Positions 43,528-52,850 of a stretch of 64,000 bases of DNA are shown in pieces (position 1 is the first letter of the stretch; each line of letters opens with the position of its first letter). The DNA is from WJKG01 sp964627305 (GTDB lineage: Bacteria; Zixibacteria; MSB-5A5; GN15; FEB-12): contig CAZVHP010000006.1 of assembly GCA_964627305.1 (NCBI GenBank), positions 62,001 to 126,000 on the forward strand. The letters are read 5' to 3'. Position numbers and translations under genes: made by a program. Below the pieces are notes generated by a model. That model had not been told where the DNA came from and searched no databases. It saw only the letters and a program-made list of their open reading frames with translations.

Positions 43528-45478
43528 GCAACCCTCCTGTGGCTTCTGATTCGCTTCGGTTCAATCCTTTGCTCTCGATCTCCTCAAGCAGCATCTCGAT
43601 CACCTCAGCGACCGGTTTACTGCCCAGATCACCTTCTCCATGGCGACGGACCGAAAGGCTGTCGGAGCTTTGCTCACGCGCTCCAATTATAAGCATATAT
43701 GGCACTTTCTGCAACTCAGCATCGCGGATTTTGGCCCCAATTTTCTCCGAACGGTCATCAAACTCCGCCCGAATCCGCCGAGCCTTAAGGCGCCCCGTCA
43801 CCTCCCGCCCGTAATCGATGAACTCATCCGTTATCGTGAGGACCCGGGCCTGCACCGGCGCCAGCCACAACGGGAAATTGCCCGCATGGTGCTCGATCAG
43901 CACCCCAAAGAAACGCTCGATCGAACCGAGTAACGCCCGATGAATCATGAACGGGCGCTGCGGCTGACCATCCGGCCCAATGTACTGCAAATCAAAGCGT
44001 TCCGGCAAAGAGAAGTCGAACTGAATGGTCGAACACTGCCAGCTACGCCCGATCGCGTCACGAATCTTGATGTCTATCTTGGGCCCGTAAAAGGCTCCCC
44101 CACCCTCGTCAACATCATAACCAAGCCCGGCCTTCTCCAGTGCCGCCCGAAGCCCGTTCTCAGCAAGAACCCAGTCCGCCGGGTCTCCGATCGCCTTCTC
44201 CGGACGGGTCGAAAGGAAGACCTCATAGTCGTTCATCCCAAACGAACTGAGCATATGTATACAAAAATCAAGCAGCCAGACCAGTTCGCCCTCCATCTGG
44301 TCCTTGGTACAGAAATGGTGGGCATCGTCCTGCGTGAAGCCCCGCACCCGCGCCAGACCATGTACCACACCAGCCTTCTCATAACGGTACACCGTCCCCA
44401 GCTCTGCCCAGCGCATTGGCAAGTCCCGATAGGACCACCGCCGTGACTGATACATGGCAATATGGAACGGGCAGTTCATGGGCTTGAGCTGATATTTCTG
44501 GTTATCAACCTCGATCGGTTGATACATGTCATCGCTGTAAAAATCCGTATGGCCGCTGCGATGCCACAGTTCCAGATTGGCAATGTGGGGCGAATAGACC
44601 AGTTCGTACCCGTACCTCAAATGCTCCTCGCGCCAGAAGTTCTCGATCTCGTTACGCACCCGGGCACCCTTCGGCAACCATAACACCAGTCCGGCGCCCA
44701 CCTCCGGCGAAATATGGTACAACTCCAGTTGCTTGCCCAGAACGCGATGGTCTCGCTTCTTGGCCTCCTCCAAACGCGTGAGATACTCCTCAAGCATACT
44801 CTTCTTAGGATACGACACACCGTAGATACGCTGCAGCGTCTGACGCTTCTCGTCCCCGCGCCAGTATGCCGCCGAGGTCGTGATCAGCTTGAACGCCTTG
44901 ATCCGACCCGTGCTCGGGATATGCGGGCCACGACACAAGTCCTCAAACGTCGAGTGACGATAAATACTCACCCGCTCGTCCTCGAACTCCTGCAGCATCT
45001 CCACCTTATATTCGGCCCCCTGCGAGCGGTAGTACTCTATCGCCTCTGAGCGATCCATATAGTCACACGAGAACCGGGCGTCCTCCTTGATGATCTCCGC
45101 CATCCGCTTCTCGATCTTCTCCAGATCCTCAGGAGTGAACGGCCGCTCGACATCGAAATCGTAGTACCAGCCTTCCTCGATTGCCGGCCCGATCGCCAGC
45201 CTGGCACCCGGAAACAGATCCGTCACCGCCTGCGCCATGACATGCGCCGAGGAGTGCCAGAACACCTCCCGACCCTCACGATGGTCAAATGTCAGAACCT
45301 GCACCTGAGCATCACGATCCAACGGACGGTGAAGATCCCGCACGACACCATCGACCTTGACAGCCAAAGCTTCCCTGGCAAGGCGGGGCGAAATGGACTG
45401 GGCCAGGTCATATCCGGTCTGCCCGGATTCCACCTGTCTGGCCGAGCCATCGGGCAGCGTAATCTGAACCTGTGACAT
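43520..45478 (-). CDS. thrS: Threonine-tRNA ligase
   Basis: The product is 652 residues from the ATG at 45478. The frame is open 25 codons upstream, but the TGS domain begins at SQVQITLPDGS. TGS (1-60) is followed by the editing domain with HSSAHVMAQAV, FSCDYMDRSEA and a catalytic class II core. The zinc ligands include the cysteine of MNCPFHIAMY and the histidine near DDAHHFC. The C-terminal anticodon-binding domain begins near FPLWLAPVQARV. A GGAAGGAAG stretch lies about 13 bases before the start. It follows tRNA-Val in the same transcription unit. Confidence 0.97.
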   Translation of the reverse strand: MSQVQITLPDGSARQVESGQTGYDLAQSISPRLAREALAVKVDGVVRDLHRPLDRDAQVQVLTFDHREGREVFWHSSAHVMAQAVTDLFPGARLAIGPAIEEGWYYDFDVERPFTPEDLEKIEKRMAEIIKEDARFSCDYMDRSEAIEYYRSQGAEYKVEMLQEFEDERVSIYRHSTFEDLCRGPHIPSTGRIKAFKLITTSAAYWRGDEKRQTLQRIYGVSYPKKSMLEEYLTRLEEAKKRDHRVLGKQLELYHISPEVGAGLVLWLPKGARVRNEIENFWREEHLRYGYELVYSPHIANLELWHRSGHTDFYSDDMYQPIEVDNQKYQLKPMNCPFHIAMYQSRRWSYRDLPMRWAELGTVYRYEKAGVVHGLARVRGFTQDDAHHFCTKDQMEGELVWLLDFCIHMLSSFGMNDYEVFLSTRPEKAIGDPADWVLAENGLRAALEKAGLGYDVDEGGGAFYGPKIDIKIRDAIGRSWQCSTIQFDFSLPERFDLQYIGPDGQPQRPFMIHRALLGSIERFFGVLIEHHAGNFPLWLAPVQARVLTITDEFIDYGREVTGRLKARRIRAEFDDRSEKIGAKIRDAELQKVPYMLIIGAREQSSDSLSVRRHGEGDLGSKPVAEVIEMLLEEIESKGLNRSESEATGGLHS

Positions 45479-45562
45479 AGCCGGACTCAACTTCCTTCCA
45501 ACAAAATTAATGCGGACATCGGCATCCGTATCAGTCAACCGAACCCGCACCAAGAAAGCTCA

Positions 45563-45639
45563 TGGTGGGCGATACTGGAATTGAACCAGTGACCCCTTGC
45601 ATGTCAAGCAAGTACTCTAACCATCTGAGCTAATCGCCC
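45563..45639 (-). tRNA. tRNA-Val (anticodon GAC)
   Basis: The 77-nt gene folds as a full cloverleaf on the minus strand. The acceptor GGGCGAT pairs with ATCGCCC, followed by discriminator A and an encoded CCA. The D stem is GCTC/GAGT. The anticodon stem CTTGC/GCAAG has the loop TTGACAT, giving anticodon GAC for GUC/GUU valine codons. The T arm is ACTGG-TTCAATT-CCAGT. It lies 85 bases upstream of thrS and about 50 bases after a strong promoter. Confidence 0.97.
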
Positions 45640-45695
45640 ACGATTATGTCTTAACCGACCCACCCACTAAACGGGGCCGATTAACGTAGTCGAGA

Positions 45696-45724
45696 AGGAT
45701 ACGCCGGGTTGACCAATATGTCAA
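45696..45724 (-). promoter_or_regulatory. Strong sigma-70-type promoter of the tRNA-Val/thrS operon
   Basis: On the minus strand a perfect TTGACA (45719-45724) and TATCCT (45696-45701) are separated by 17 bases. Initiation would be near 45689, 50 bases before the tRNA. It is the best-matching promoter in the window and suits a translation operon. Confidence 0.8.
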
Positions 45725-45890
45725 GCCTGTTTTCTATATCGGCACCAGCCGCCATTGTTATTCTACGAATCCTGTCAACAGACCGGCTAACCGATTTGCC
45801 CGTCAATCGGGCACTCTGAATGTCTTTGATATGAAATGGACAGTCGCGGGCCATGGTTCCCGCCCGGAACAGACCCTGCCGTGCTGATAT

Positions 45891-46775
45891 CTACGCCAGC
45901 CCGGCCATCTGCATGAAAGTCTCGGCCTTGACATATTCCTCGCGCAGCAGCTCCGAAAGCTCCACGACCTTAGCATCATCGACCTGCAGATAAGCCATGA
46001 CCTCAGGGTTCAACTCGCCGAGCGGGCCGGAATCGGCATCGTCCCGGAACGTCTCCTTGGCGATGTGGTTGGCCAGATGTATGAAGCTGGTAATCGGATC
46101 ACTCAACCCCTGCTCTGTCGGCACGTGATGGTACGTTATGGAGTTGGCCAGCTTCTCCGGCAGATTCCATGTCGTTGCCAGAAAACCGCCGACCTGGGCA
46201 TGATTGAAACCCAGTACCTTGTTCTCCAACTCCCAGTCCATGGTTGCCGGATCAGTAGCACGGGCCTCCGTGAAGGCCTTGTGTTCCTTCGGAAGATGAC
46301 ACGAGAGCACCATCTTGCCGACATCGTGGAGCAATCCGGAGGAAAACGCCGTATCGGGATCAACCATCCCTCTCGTCTGAATCCTCCGCGCAATCAACCG
46401 GGCGCAGATTCCCGTCGCCAGCGAATGACGCCAGAAACGCTCCTGATACTCCTGGTCGATATGCTTCCCCTTGAACATGTCCAGCACCGAAGCCGACAGC
46501 ACCAGATTCTTGACCGCCTCCAGACCGATGATCACTACCGCCTGCTTAACCGAATCGACCTCGCGCGATAAACCGTAAAACGCCGAATTGGTCAGCTTCA
46601 GCACCTTCACCGACATCGCCGGATCCTCGGACAAAATAGAGGCTATCTGCGCCGCTGACACATTGGGGTCATTGATCGCCTTTTGAATCTGGTTGAAAAC
46701 GATGGGCGGGGTGGGCAGGTTACGGATATTGCTCACCACCATCTGCACCTTATTATCAATTGCTGCCGTGCTCAT
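45891..46775 (-). CDS. HDOD-domain signalling protein
   Basis: The product is 294 residues from the ATG at 46775; a GTG three codons earlier overlaps flgM. The HDOD domain covers about residues 15-215: NLPTPPIVFNQIQKAI, ILSEDPAMSVKVLKLTNSAFYG, SSGLLHDVGKMVL and LGFNHAQVGGFLATTWNLP. HDOD proteins are regulators related to HD hydrolases and often act in motility and c-di-GMP circuits. The substrate is not predictable, though the HD pair in LLHDVGK is kept. It is five bases after flgM, at the end of the fliD-fliS-flgM run. No clear terminator follows; inverted repeats near 45798-45815 lack a T-run. Confidence 0.9.
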   Translation of the reverse strand: MSTAAIDNKVQMVVSNIRNLPTPPIVFNQIQKAINDPNVSAAQIASILSEDPAMSVKVLKLTNSAFYGLSREVDSVKQAVVIIGLEAVKNLVLSASVLDMFKGKHIDQEYQERFWRHSLATGICARLIARRIQTRGMVDPDTAFSSGLLHDVGKMVLSCHLPKEHKAFTEARATDPATMDWELENKVLGFNHAQVGGFLATTWNLPEKLANSITYHHVPTEQGLSDPITSFIHLANHIAKETFRDDADSGPLGELNPEVMAYLQVDDAKVVELSELLREEYVKAETFMQMAGLA

Positions 46776-46780
46776 CAATC

Positions 46781-47125
46781 TCACTCTTCGCTTGGCGTTT
46801 GTTCTTGGTCAAAAAGCCGCTCGGCCAGGCGCTCGGCAACCTGCCGCTTCACCTCCGGATTGTCGTACAACCCGTTTGCGATCCTCGCCCGGATATGCTC
46901 AAGCTTGTCCTCGTCTTCACTGCCCAGGCCCGGGTGCTCAAGCTCGACTCGCCGCGCTGCATCGGCCAGTTCCGCCAGACGGCTGTGCGCGCCATCCGAA
47001 ATGCTTACCGTATCCGCCCGGACCCGGCCTTCGGGCCTGCCCGGCGTCTCTGGTACAGCCCGCACCTGCGCAAGACCTGTCTGCGGGGCCTTCCCCGTAC
47101 CGTCATCGATACTTCCAATGTCCAT
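46781..47125 (-). CDS. flgM: Anti-sigma-28 factor FlgM
   Basis: The product is about 114 residues from the ATG at 47125, where GAGGTGAG precedes it. Other in-frame starts exist 11 and 14 codons upstream. The first half is disordered and Gly/Pro-rich. The second half is FlgM-like: DTVSISDGAHSRLAELAD, then LEHIRARIANGLYDNPEVKR and a final helix VAERLAERLF. FlgM holds sigma-28 inactive until it is exported through the finished hook. Its neighbours are filament genes, and fliC upstream has a sigma-28-like promoter, which is consistent. Confidence 0.85.
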   Translation of the reverse strand: MDIGSIDDGTGKAPQTGLAQVRAVPETPGRPEGRVRADTVSISDGAHSRLAELADAARRVELEHPGLGSEDEDKLEHIRARIANGLYDNPEVKRQVAERLAERLFDQEQTPSEE

Positions 47126-47199
47126 CGGCTCACCTCGATTCCCATGAGGGTGATCCATACCACTCACTCGTTGCTTCTACGCAAAGGCCTTCATGTCCT

Positions 47200-47664
47200 C
47201 TATTGCTTACCATCGACATATTGCGGCGATGGCTCCACGTTGCTGATATACTGAAGAATCTTCCGGGAGTTCTTCAGTTCCCCCAGTTCAATCTTAATCC
47301 TGTCATAGCGGCCGCGAAGGTAATCGTCGCACTCGGCGACCAGTGTCATATTCTTGCGCACCATCGTCATGATGCTGTTGACCACCTTCTTCACTTCCGG
47401 AAGCCGGGACGCCATCTGGAATGCGCGCGGATGCCGTTCCCTCAAAGCCGTAATCTTCTGCTCCGACTTCTTGATCCGTTCGTAGTAACGCTGAGCCTCG
47501 GTGAACAGGTCAATGAGGTTCTCATCCTTGTCATACTTGATCATGTCCCGTTGCTTGTCCAGCGTCACATACAGTGACTGGTAGAACGAATACTCCTCTT
47601 TCAAGGTAAACAGGAGCTCACGGGTGACCTGATCGTAGGCTGATGATCCTGCTGCACTCATCAT
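47200..47664 (-). CDS. FliT/FlgN-like flagellar export chaperone
   Basis: This 154-residue, entirely helical protein (LLFTLKEEYSFYQSLYVTL, then MVRKNMTLVAECDDYLRGRYDRI) has the size and layout of flagellar chaperones. Its place immediately after fliD and fliS is where FliT, the FliD chaperone, is found in other bacteria. Sequence alone does not separate FliT from FlgN-type proteins, and a distinct FlgN-like gene lies beside flgK, so a FliD partner is the better guess. It is two bases after the fliS stop. Confidence 0.75.
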   Translation of the reverse strand: MMSAAGSSAYDQVTRELLFTLKEEYSFYQSLYVTLDKQRDMIKYDKDENLIDLFTEAQRYYERIKKSEQKITALRERHPRAFQMASRLPEVKKVVNSIMTMVRKNMTLVAECDDYLRGRYDRIKIELGELKNSRKILQYISNVEPSPQYVDGKQ

Positions 47665-47666
47665 TC

Positions 47667-48113
47667 TTACGCCGTCGTTACAAACTCTGTGACGCCTGCC
47701 TCAGCCGGCTCACGGTTCTCTTCACCAGGATTGCCCCGATTCTCTGCCTGCTGCTGCCGTAAACCCCGCCAGCCGGCGCGAAGGTTGTCCAGTATCGATA
47801 TCATGTCTGCGATCGAGGCAAGGTCCTTGGTTGCCTGAACGGCATAGCTCTGACTGATCACATAGGCGTAGAGCTTCTCCAGATTCTCGGCAACCTCCCC
47901 CCCTTTTTCCATGTTCAGAGTCGTGTACAGATGGGTCACGAAGCGCCGCGCTCGCTCCATTTGCTCTCGCCCGTCAGTCAGGCACTCGTCAGCATACGCC
48001 CGCCGGGCCGACTCGAGCGAACTGACAGCCCCGTCGTAGACCTTCAGTATCAGGTCAATCTGAGATTTGCCGATTGTCTCCGCTGACTGGTAGGATCCTA
48101 TCTTCTTGTTCAT
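47667..48113 (-). CDS. fliS: Flagellin export chaperone FliS
   Basis: The product is about 148 residues from the ATG at 48113; a GTG ten codons earlier lacks a site. The family core is a four-helix bundle: IGKSQIDLILKVYDGAVSSLE, then RRFVTHLYTTLNMEKGGEVAENLEKLYAYV (two pieces of one helix-turn). FliS caps the flagellin C-terminus to stop polymerisation in the cytoplasm. The last 35 residues are a polar tail (QQAENRGNPGEENREP). It follows fliD by 69 bases. Confidence 0.92.
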   Translation of the reverse strand: MNKKIGSYQSAETIGKSQIDLILKVYDGAVSSLESARRAYADECLTDGREQMERARRFVTHLYTTLNMEKGGEVAENLEKLYAYVISQSYAVQATKDLASIADMISILDNLRAGWRGLRQQQAENRGNPGEENREPAEAGVTEFVTTA

Positions 48114-48182
48114 GCCACGCGTCCTATGTTCTGATGTGCTCACAATACTCGTACTTGCTATATCCCCTTATCGGGTCATCCG

Positions 48183-50531
48183 CTACTTCTTGCTGTTCTT
48201 CCCGAACCACCAGTTCGCGTTGATCGAGGCTAACTGGCTGTCAAGGAATGAACTCTGTGCCTGAAGCTCTCCCAAAGCCGACTCCATCGCCCAGAACTCC
48301 TTGTAAAGACGTTCCCGACGCAGTTCAAGCCGCTTGTCGATCGCCTCAACCTGCTCCTCGAAGTCCCGAACCTGACGCTCCAGCCCCGCAATCTTGCGGT
48401 CAATTGTGCCATCTCCGGTAGCATTAATCTTGTCCAGCAAAACGTCCAGCGAAGCGCCAATTCCGCGCGTCAGCGTTATCTCACCCTCGGCAGCGTCCGC
48501 CTGCAAGTCAGCAGCAGTCAAGGTCACCTTGATCGCCAGACCCGCTGTGGTTTCGTTGCCGTCCTCGCCCGTCAGGATCTGGCCCCGTCCCCTGGCAGCC
48601 TCGCCATTGATCGTCCCTTCAACATCCAGACCATCAACCGCACTGCCCGAGGCCAGCCCGAGCAGCGAAAACGCCCCGCCGCCCGCCGTAAGGTCCATTT
48701 CCGCCTTCGACGATGACCCGTATGTCGAGCTGTTGAACTTCAGGTACCCGGAGCCGCTGCCGGTGTCAACCCACTCAACCGTCAAGCCCTTGGCCCCAAT
48801 GAGCTGGTCATTATCTATCCTGGTCTGGATCTCGCTCACCAGTTCACTGGCCGAATTGTACGTTCTGGCCTCCAGCACGATCTCATCGGATACCACCGAA
48901 TCGATCTTGAACCTCAGTTTGTTGTTCGAGGAATCCAGAATCAACGGCGACGAGGCCGGATCCTGGATCGTGGTCCCCTGGTAGTAACCCCGGCTTGCAG
49001 CCTGGGTAATGTTCACCTTGTAAGGCTCATTACCGAGCACTGTCTCCGAGGTCGAGGACACAAACTCAATCCCCGACCCTGTCACACTCCCTGAGTTGGT
49101 AAATAGATTGATAACGGCATCAAGGTCTTTGCGCAGCGCCTCCTCCAGCCGATCAGGCTTCTGCAGCGAAAGCCGCCCTGTCGCCAGACTCCTGACGCCG
49201 ACCGAATACAACTGGCTGTAACGGGCATCAAGACCGCTAATCCGGTTCCCGATCGAAGACCGCAGCCAGCTCTGGATCTGCTGCACCGTGAAATCACCAA
49301 ACAGCGCCCCGGATTCGCCCGTGTCCTGGTTGTACTTATTCTGCTTGTCGATGAACTCCACGACTTCATTGTACTTGTCAATGAATTCCTGCAGCATCTC
49401 CTTGACTTTGTTCACGTCAAGGTTAGTCGTCAGCGTCAGCGTCTCGCCCGGCGCGGTCTCCTTCTCCACCACCAGATTGACGTTTTCGATCACGTTCTTG
49501 AACTCGTTGGTCGCCGAGGAAACCACTATCGGAGAACCAGCACCGCCGGCGCCACCCAGACTGATGCGCGCATCGGTGGCCTCCTGCAGAGTCGGCGCAA
49601 ATGACTGCACCTGAAACAAATCACCGCCGTTCAACGAACCCGAGCCTATGCTGATCTTCAGTCCATCGGCGCCGTCACCAAACAACGCCACCTCAGTATC
49701 AGCCTGCGTCACCGATATGGTCCCGCTGTTGGTTCCATCAGTCCAGTCGATCAATATCTCGTCAGTACCTACTGTAAGCTCATTGCTCCCCTGTACCGTA
49801 AACGCGTAAATCTTGTTCTGATCACCGCTGTATGAAGCCGTTGTCCCCAGCGATACCGTCGCCGACGACCCGGACTTCATCGCAATTTCCTCCGGCTGAT
49901 CAAACGATCCCGTGCTGAAATTCGGCGTCGTGCCGCCGACAAGATCGAAGTCGACCTTGATCCGGTTCTTGTAACCGGGATCGTCGGCCGTCAACACGAG
50001 ACGATACGGATTCTTCCCGGTACCGTCGTTAATTATGGAAGCCGTTACCCCGGCCTTGGCCTCATTGATGGCGGACTTGAGCCCCACAAGCGAATTATTG
50101 GCAGCATCAACTGTGATCGTCCGCGACGACTTCTCCCCCACCTGAATGGTAACCGTACCACTGCCAAGGTCCGCCAACGACTGATCATTGAACCCCTGAC
50201 TGGCAATCTGGTGATTGCGCGCTAATGACAGCACCCGCAGGTCGTATGAGCCCTTGCCGACCCGGCCCGTCGTGCTCGCGGTCAGGTAACCGTCTTGCGA
50301 CATCTTCGCAAACGATGTCTCGAAATTCCTCGCACGCGTAAGCTTGCTGACCGCAGAGTCAAGAGCAACGATCTTGGCCTGAAGGGCCTTAAGGGTCGTA
50401 ACTTCGTTGGTAGTTTCAGCAATGCGTCGTTCAAGAAGAACCGCATTATTCCGCTCAAAATTGATGATGGAATCGATTATCGCAGTTGTGTCCAACTTCG
50501 AGTTGATTCCATCGATAGAAAAGCTCGGCAT
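48183..50531 (-). CDS. fliD: Flagellar filament cap protein FliD
   Basis: This 782-residue protein is longer than E. coli FliD (468). The N-terminus has FSIDGINSKLDTTAIIDSI and the helix leading into KLTRARNFETSFAKMSQDG. IN-motif-like segments occur in the middle (SLVGLKSAINEAKAG). FliD_C follows (VNKVKEMLQEFIDKYNEVV and LRSSIGNRISGLDARYSQL), ending in a long coiled coil (residues about 700-765). The extra length lies in the surface-exposed middle. GGAGGAG precedes the ATG. It lies downstream of fliC beyond a strong terminator. Confidence 0.93.
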   Translation of the reverse strand: MPSFSIDGINSKLDTTAIIDSIINFERNNAVLLERRIAETTNEVTTLKALQAKIVALDSAVSKLTRARNFETSFAKMSQDGYLTASTTGRVGKGSYDLRVLSLARNHQIASQGFNDQSLADLGSGTVTIQVGEKSSRTITVDAANNSLVGLKSAINEAKAGVTASIINDGTGKNPYRLVLTADDPGYKNRIKVDFDLVGGTTPNFSTGSFDQPEEIAMKSGSSATVSLGTTASYSGDQNKIYAFTVQGSNELTVGTDEILIDWTDGTNSGTISVTQADTEVALFGDGADGLKISIGSGSLNGGDLFQVQSFAPTLQEATDARISLGGAGGAGSPIVVSSATNEFKNVIENVNLVVEKETAPGETLTLTTNLDVNKVKEMLQEFIDKYNEVVEFIDKQNKYNQDTGESGALFGDFTVQQIQSWLRSSIGNRISGLDARYSQLYSVGVRSLATGRLSLQKPDRLEEALRKDLDAVINLFTNSGSVTGSGIEFVSSTSETVLGNEPYKVNITQAASRGYYQGTTIQDPASSPLILDSSNNKLRFKIDSVVSDEIVLEARTYNSASELVSEIQTRIDNDQLIGAKGLTVEWVDTGSGSGYLKFNSSTYGSSSKAEMDLTAGGGAFSLLGLASGSAVDGLDVEGTINGEAARGRGQILTGEDGNETTAGLAIKVTLTAADLQADAAEGEITLTRGIGASLDVLLDKINATGDGTIDRKIAGLERQVRDFEEQVEAIDKRLELRRERLYKEFWAMESALGELQAQSSFLDSQLASINANWWFGKNSKK

Positions 50532-50593
50532 TGTTTATCTACTCCTCCGTAGACTGCGCGGACTTCAATGTCCGTGGGAAATCACTGCCGCCA

Positions 50594-50630
50594 TAAAGGC
50601 GGGTTGGAGAGGATCGCACCTCTCCAACCC
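50594..50630 (-). terminator. Strong hairpin terminator after fliC
   Basis: A perfect 12-bp stem (50601-50612 with 50619-50630) with a 6-nt loop lies 18 bases after the fliC stop. On the minus strand it is followed by GCCTTTAT, so the U-tract is short. It may also protect the flagellin mRNA 3' end and reduce read-through into fliD. Confidence 0.75.
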
Positions 50631-50648
50631 AACCCTGTTCGTCTGCTA

Positions 50649-52850
50649 CTAACCGAACAACTGCAGGACAACCTGCGGGACCTGGTTGGCCTGAGCCAAC
50701 ATGGCAGTACCCGCCTGAACCAGAATCTGGTTCTTCGTGAAGGTCGACATTTCCTCAGCCATATCGGTGTCACGAATCATCGACTCCGAGGCCGTCAGGT
50801 TCTGCGAGGCCACCCGAAGGTTGCGCAGGGTCGACTCCAGAGTGTTCTTCTGGAAACTACCAAGCATACCACGCGTTGTTGAAACCTCGTTGATGGCAGA
50901 ATCAATGATCATCTGAGCATCCTGGGCACCCTGCACCGTGGTGACATTGATATCCGACAACGAGCGGAACATGTTACCCACGAGACCCTGCCCCAGCATG
51001 CTGGCCGCCATGCCGCGAAGACCGATCTTCGCCGTCTGACCCACGTTGGCACCAATCTGGAACACCAGCGACTGGTCGACGTTGTTGATCTCTTCGGTAC
51101 CACCCTCGGAGGTGAGACCGTAGACTACCTTCATCGACTCCGTCCGGTCGGCATTGAAGACCACCGTCTCAACACCGCCAACGACCGTCTGCGACGGGCC
51201 ACCGTTCAGGCGGACATCATAACGGGCCGCCTGTACGTCGAGCAGCAGGTTGCCGATGTTGACACCGTTGAGCGCCTTGTCAACCTTCATGCTCACAATA
51301 CCCTTCGAGTCACTGCTGTTGGCAGCGTTCTGAAGAACGATCTCGTGCGTGGTACCATACATGACCTTGTCGATCGTGTTGCTGTACCCGTCGAACGAAA
51401 CCAGCGCATCCGTACCGACGTTCGCCAGCGTATCCTCGGTCAGACCGATCGCCTTGATGAACGACTTGTCAGTGCTGTCGATCTCACCAACCTTCAACTG
51501 ATAGAACGATCCTTCGTCACGGGTGCTGAACCGAATCTTGTTGCTGTCGTATACCTGGGCGATAACGTCATCGACCGTGTTGTCACCCTTGACAGTACCA
51601 AACGCCGAATTCAACTGCCCGGTGATGCGAGTGACCAAGTCATCGATGTTGTTATATGTGGAGGCGTTGACTGTCAGTGTCTGGGTCGCGCCGGCGCTGT
51701 TCGAGGCCGTGCGCGCATAGACTTCCATCTCGTTACCGGAGATACCACGATCGTTGGTCGCCGTGAAGTTGAAAAACGCATCGGCGGTACCGGTCGAGCC
51801 CTGGAAACTGGAGCCTTCCACCGCCACTGAGTAGTTGGCACCGGTCTTGGAAGACCAGACGTGGATCGAGCCGGCGGCGCCGGCAGTACCGCTGAACGAC
51901 ACCTTGCCGGAGAGGTACTCATTGGAGTTGGCGGCAACCTGCAGCTTAGCCGCAATGTCGTCAGCCTCGTCACCGGCCTCGAGATTGATAACCAGGTTCT
52001 GCGCCCCAACCGGAGATTCGCCGTTCTCCTGGTAGTTCACAACCACTGTGTACGTACCAACGTGGCTCGCAGTCGCGGCACTGGCCACAATGTTACCGTT
52101 CGTGCTCACGTGGGCCTGCTCGGCACTGCCGGTGGCAGCGATCGTCAAGCCATTGCCCCAGGCGTCCTTGATATTGACCTTGCCTGAGGTCTTCTTGGCG
52201 ACATCCGAAGCCTGCAACACATTGATCGTGTGGATCTTCTCCTCGAGGTTGTACGGTTCACCATTGGTGCCCGCCAGCGACAGCCCCAGCGAGGTCGTGT
52301 TCAACGTGGCCGTCGACTCCTTGACCTTGGTCGCCGTGATGGAGTGCTGTCCGTTGGACAGATAGGACTCCTTGATCGTGACCTTCGAAGAGTTCGCGGT
52401 GGTGATCGTCGCCGAGTTGGCCTTGGTACCGTCGATCAGCTTCTTGGTACCAAACTGGGTGTTGGCAGCAATACGGTCGATCGTCTTGATGGCGTTGTCG
52501 ATTTCCGCCTGGTCAGCAGCCAACTGATCGGTATCATTGAAACCTTCGTTGGCGGCATGAATCGCCAGTTCGCGCATCGAGACCAGAAGCGCGTTGATTT
52601 CGGTCAACGCACCCTCGGCCGTCTGAATCATACTGATAGACCCTTCCGCGTTTTCGATCGCACGGTCCAGACCCGCAATCTGGGCACGGAACTGCTCCGA
52701 AATCACCAGACCCGCCGGGTCGTCAGAACCCTGGTTGATGCGAAAACCGGATGACAGCCGCTCCATCGAAGAGTGCAACGCGTTCGTCGTGTTGAGCAGG
52801 TTGCGATGGGCATTCATGGCTGCCACGTTGTGGTTAATGCGAAGTGACAT
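50649..52850 (-). CDS. fliC: Flagellin
   Basis: This 733-residue filament subunit is longer than average. Conserved D0/D1 segments occupy about residues 1-170 (MSLRINHNVAAMNAHRNL, then SSGFRINQGSDDPAGLVIS) and about 610-733 (NVTTVQGAQDAQMIIDSAI, then AEEMSTFTKNQILVQAG, ending VVLQLFG). The central 440 residues form variable outer domains rich in Ser, Thr, Ala and Val, so many hydroxyl residues are exposed for possible O-glycosylation. AAGGAGGA lies nine bases before the ATG. Its own sigma-28-like promoter and a 200-nt leader precede it. Confidence 0.96.
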   Translation of the reverse strand: MSLRINHNVAAMNAHRNLLNTTNALHSSMERLSSGFRINQGSDDPAGLVISEQFRAQIAGLDRAIENAEGSISMIQTAEGALTEINALLVSMRELAIHAANEGFNDTDQLAADQAEIDNAIKTIDRIAANTQFGTKKLIDGTKANSATITTANSSKVTIKESYLSNGQHSITATKVKESTATLNTTSLGLSLAGTNGEPYNLEEKIHTINVLQASDVAKKTSGKVNIKDAWGNGLTIAATGSAEQAHVSTNGNIVASAATASHVGTYTVVVNYQENGESPVGAQNLVINLEAGDEADDIAAKLQVAANSNEYLSGKVSFSGTAGAAGSIHVWSSKTGANYSVAVEGSSFQGSTGTADAFFNFTATNDRGISGNEMEVYARTASNSAGATQTLTVNASTYNNIDDLVTRITGQLNSAFGTVKGDNTVDDVIAQVYDSNKIRFSTRDEGSFYQLKVGEIDSTDKSFIKAIGLTEDTLANVGTDALVSFDGYSNTIDKVMYGTTHEIVLQNAANSSDSKGIVSMKVDKALNGVNIGNLLLDVQAARYDVRLNGGPSQTVVGGVETVVFNADRTESMKVVYGLTSEGGTEEINNVDQSLVFQIGANVGQTAKIGLRGMAASMLGQGLVGNMFRSLSDINVTTVQGAQDAQMIIDSAINEVSTTRGMLGSFQKNTLESTLRNLRVASQNLTASESMIRDTDMAEEMSTFTKNQILVQAGTAMLAQANQVPQVVLQLFG

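Noticed and set aside
45790..45880. GC-rich inverted repeats after the HDOD gene
   Set aside because: Stems of 5-6 bp are present but neither is followed by a T-run on the minus strand, so they were not called terminators.
48160..48180. CCCGATAA before fliS resembling a sigma-28 -10 box
   Set aside because: Seven of eight positions match, but there is no TAAA-like -35 element at the right distance, and fliS follows fliD closely enough to share its transcript.
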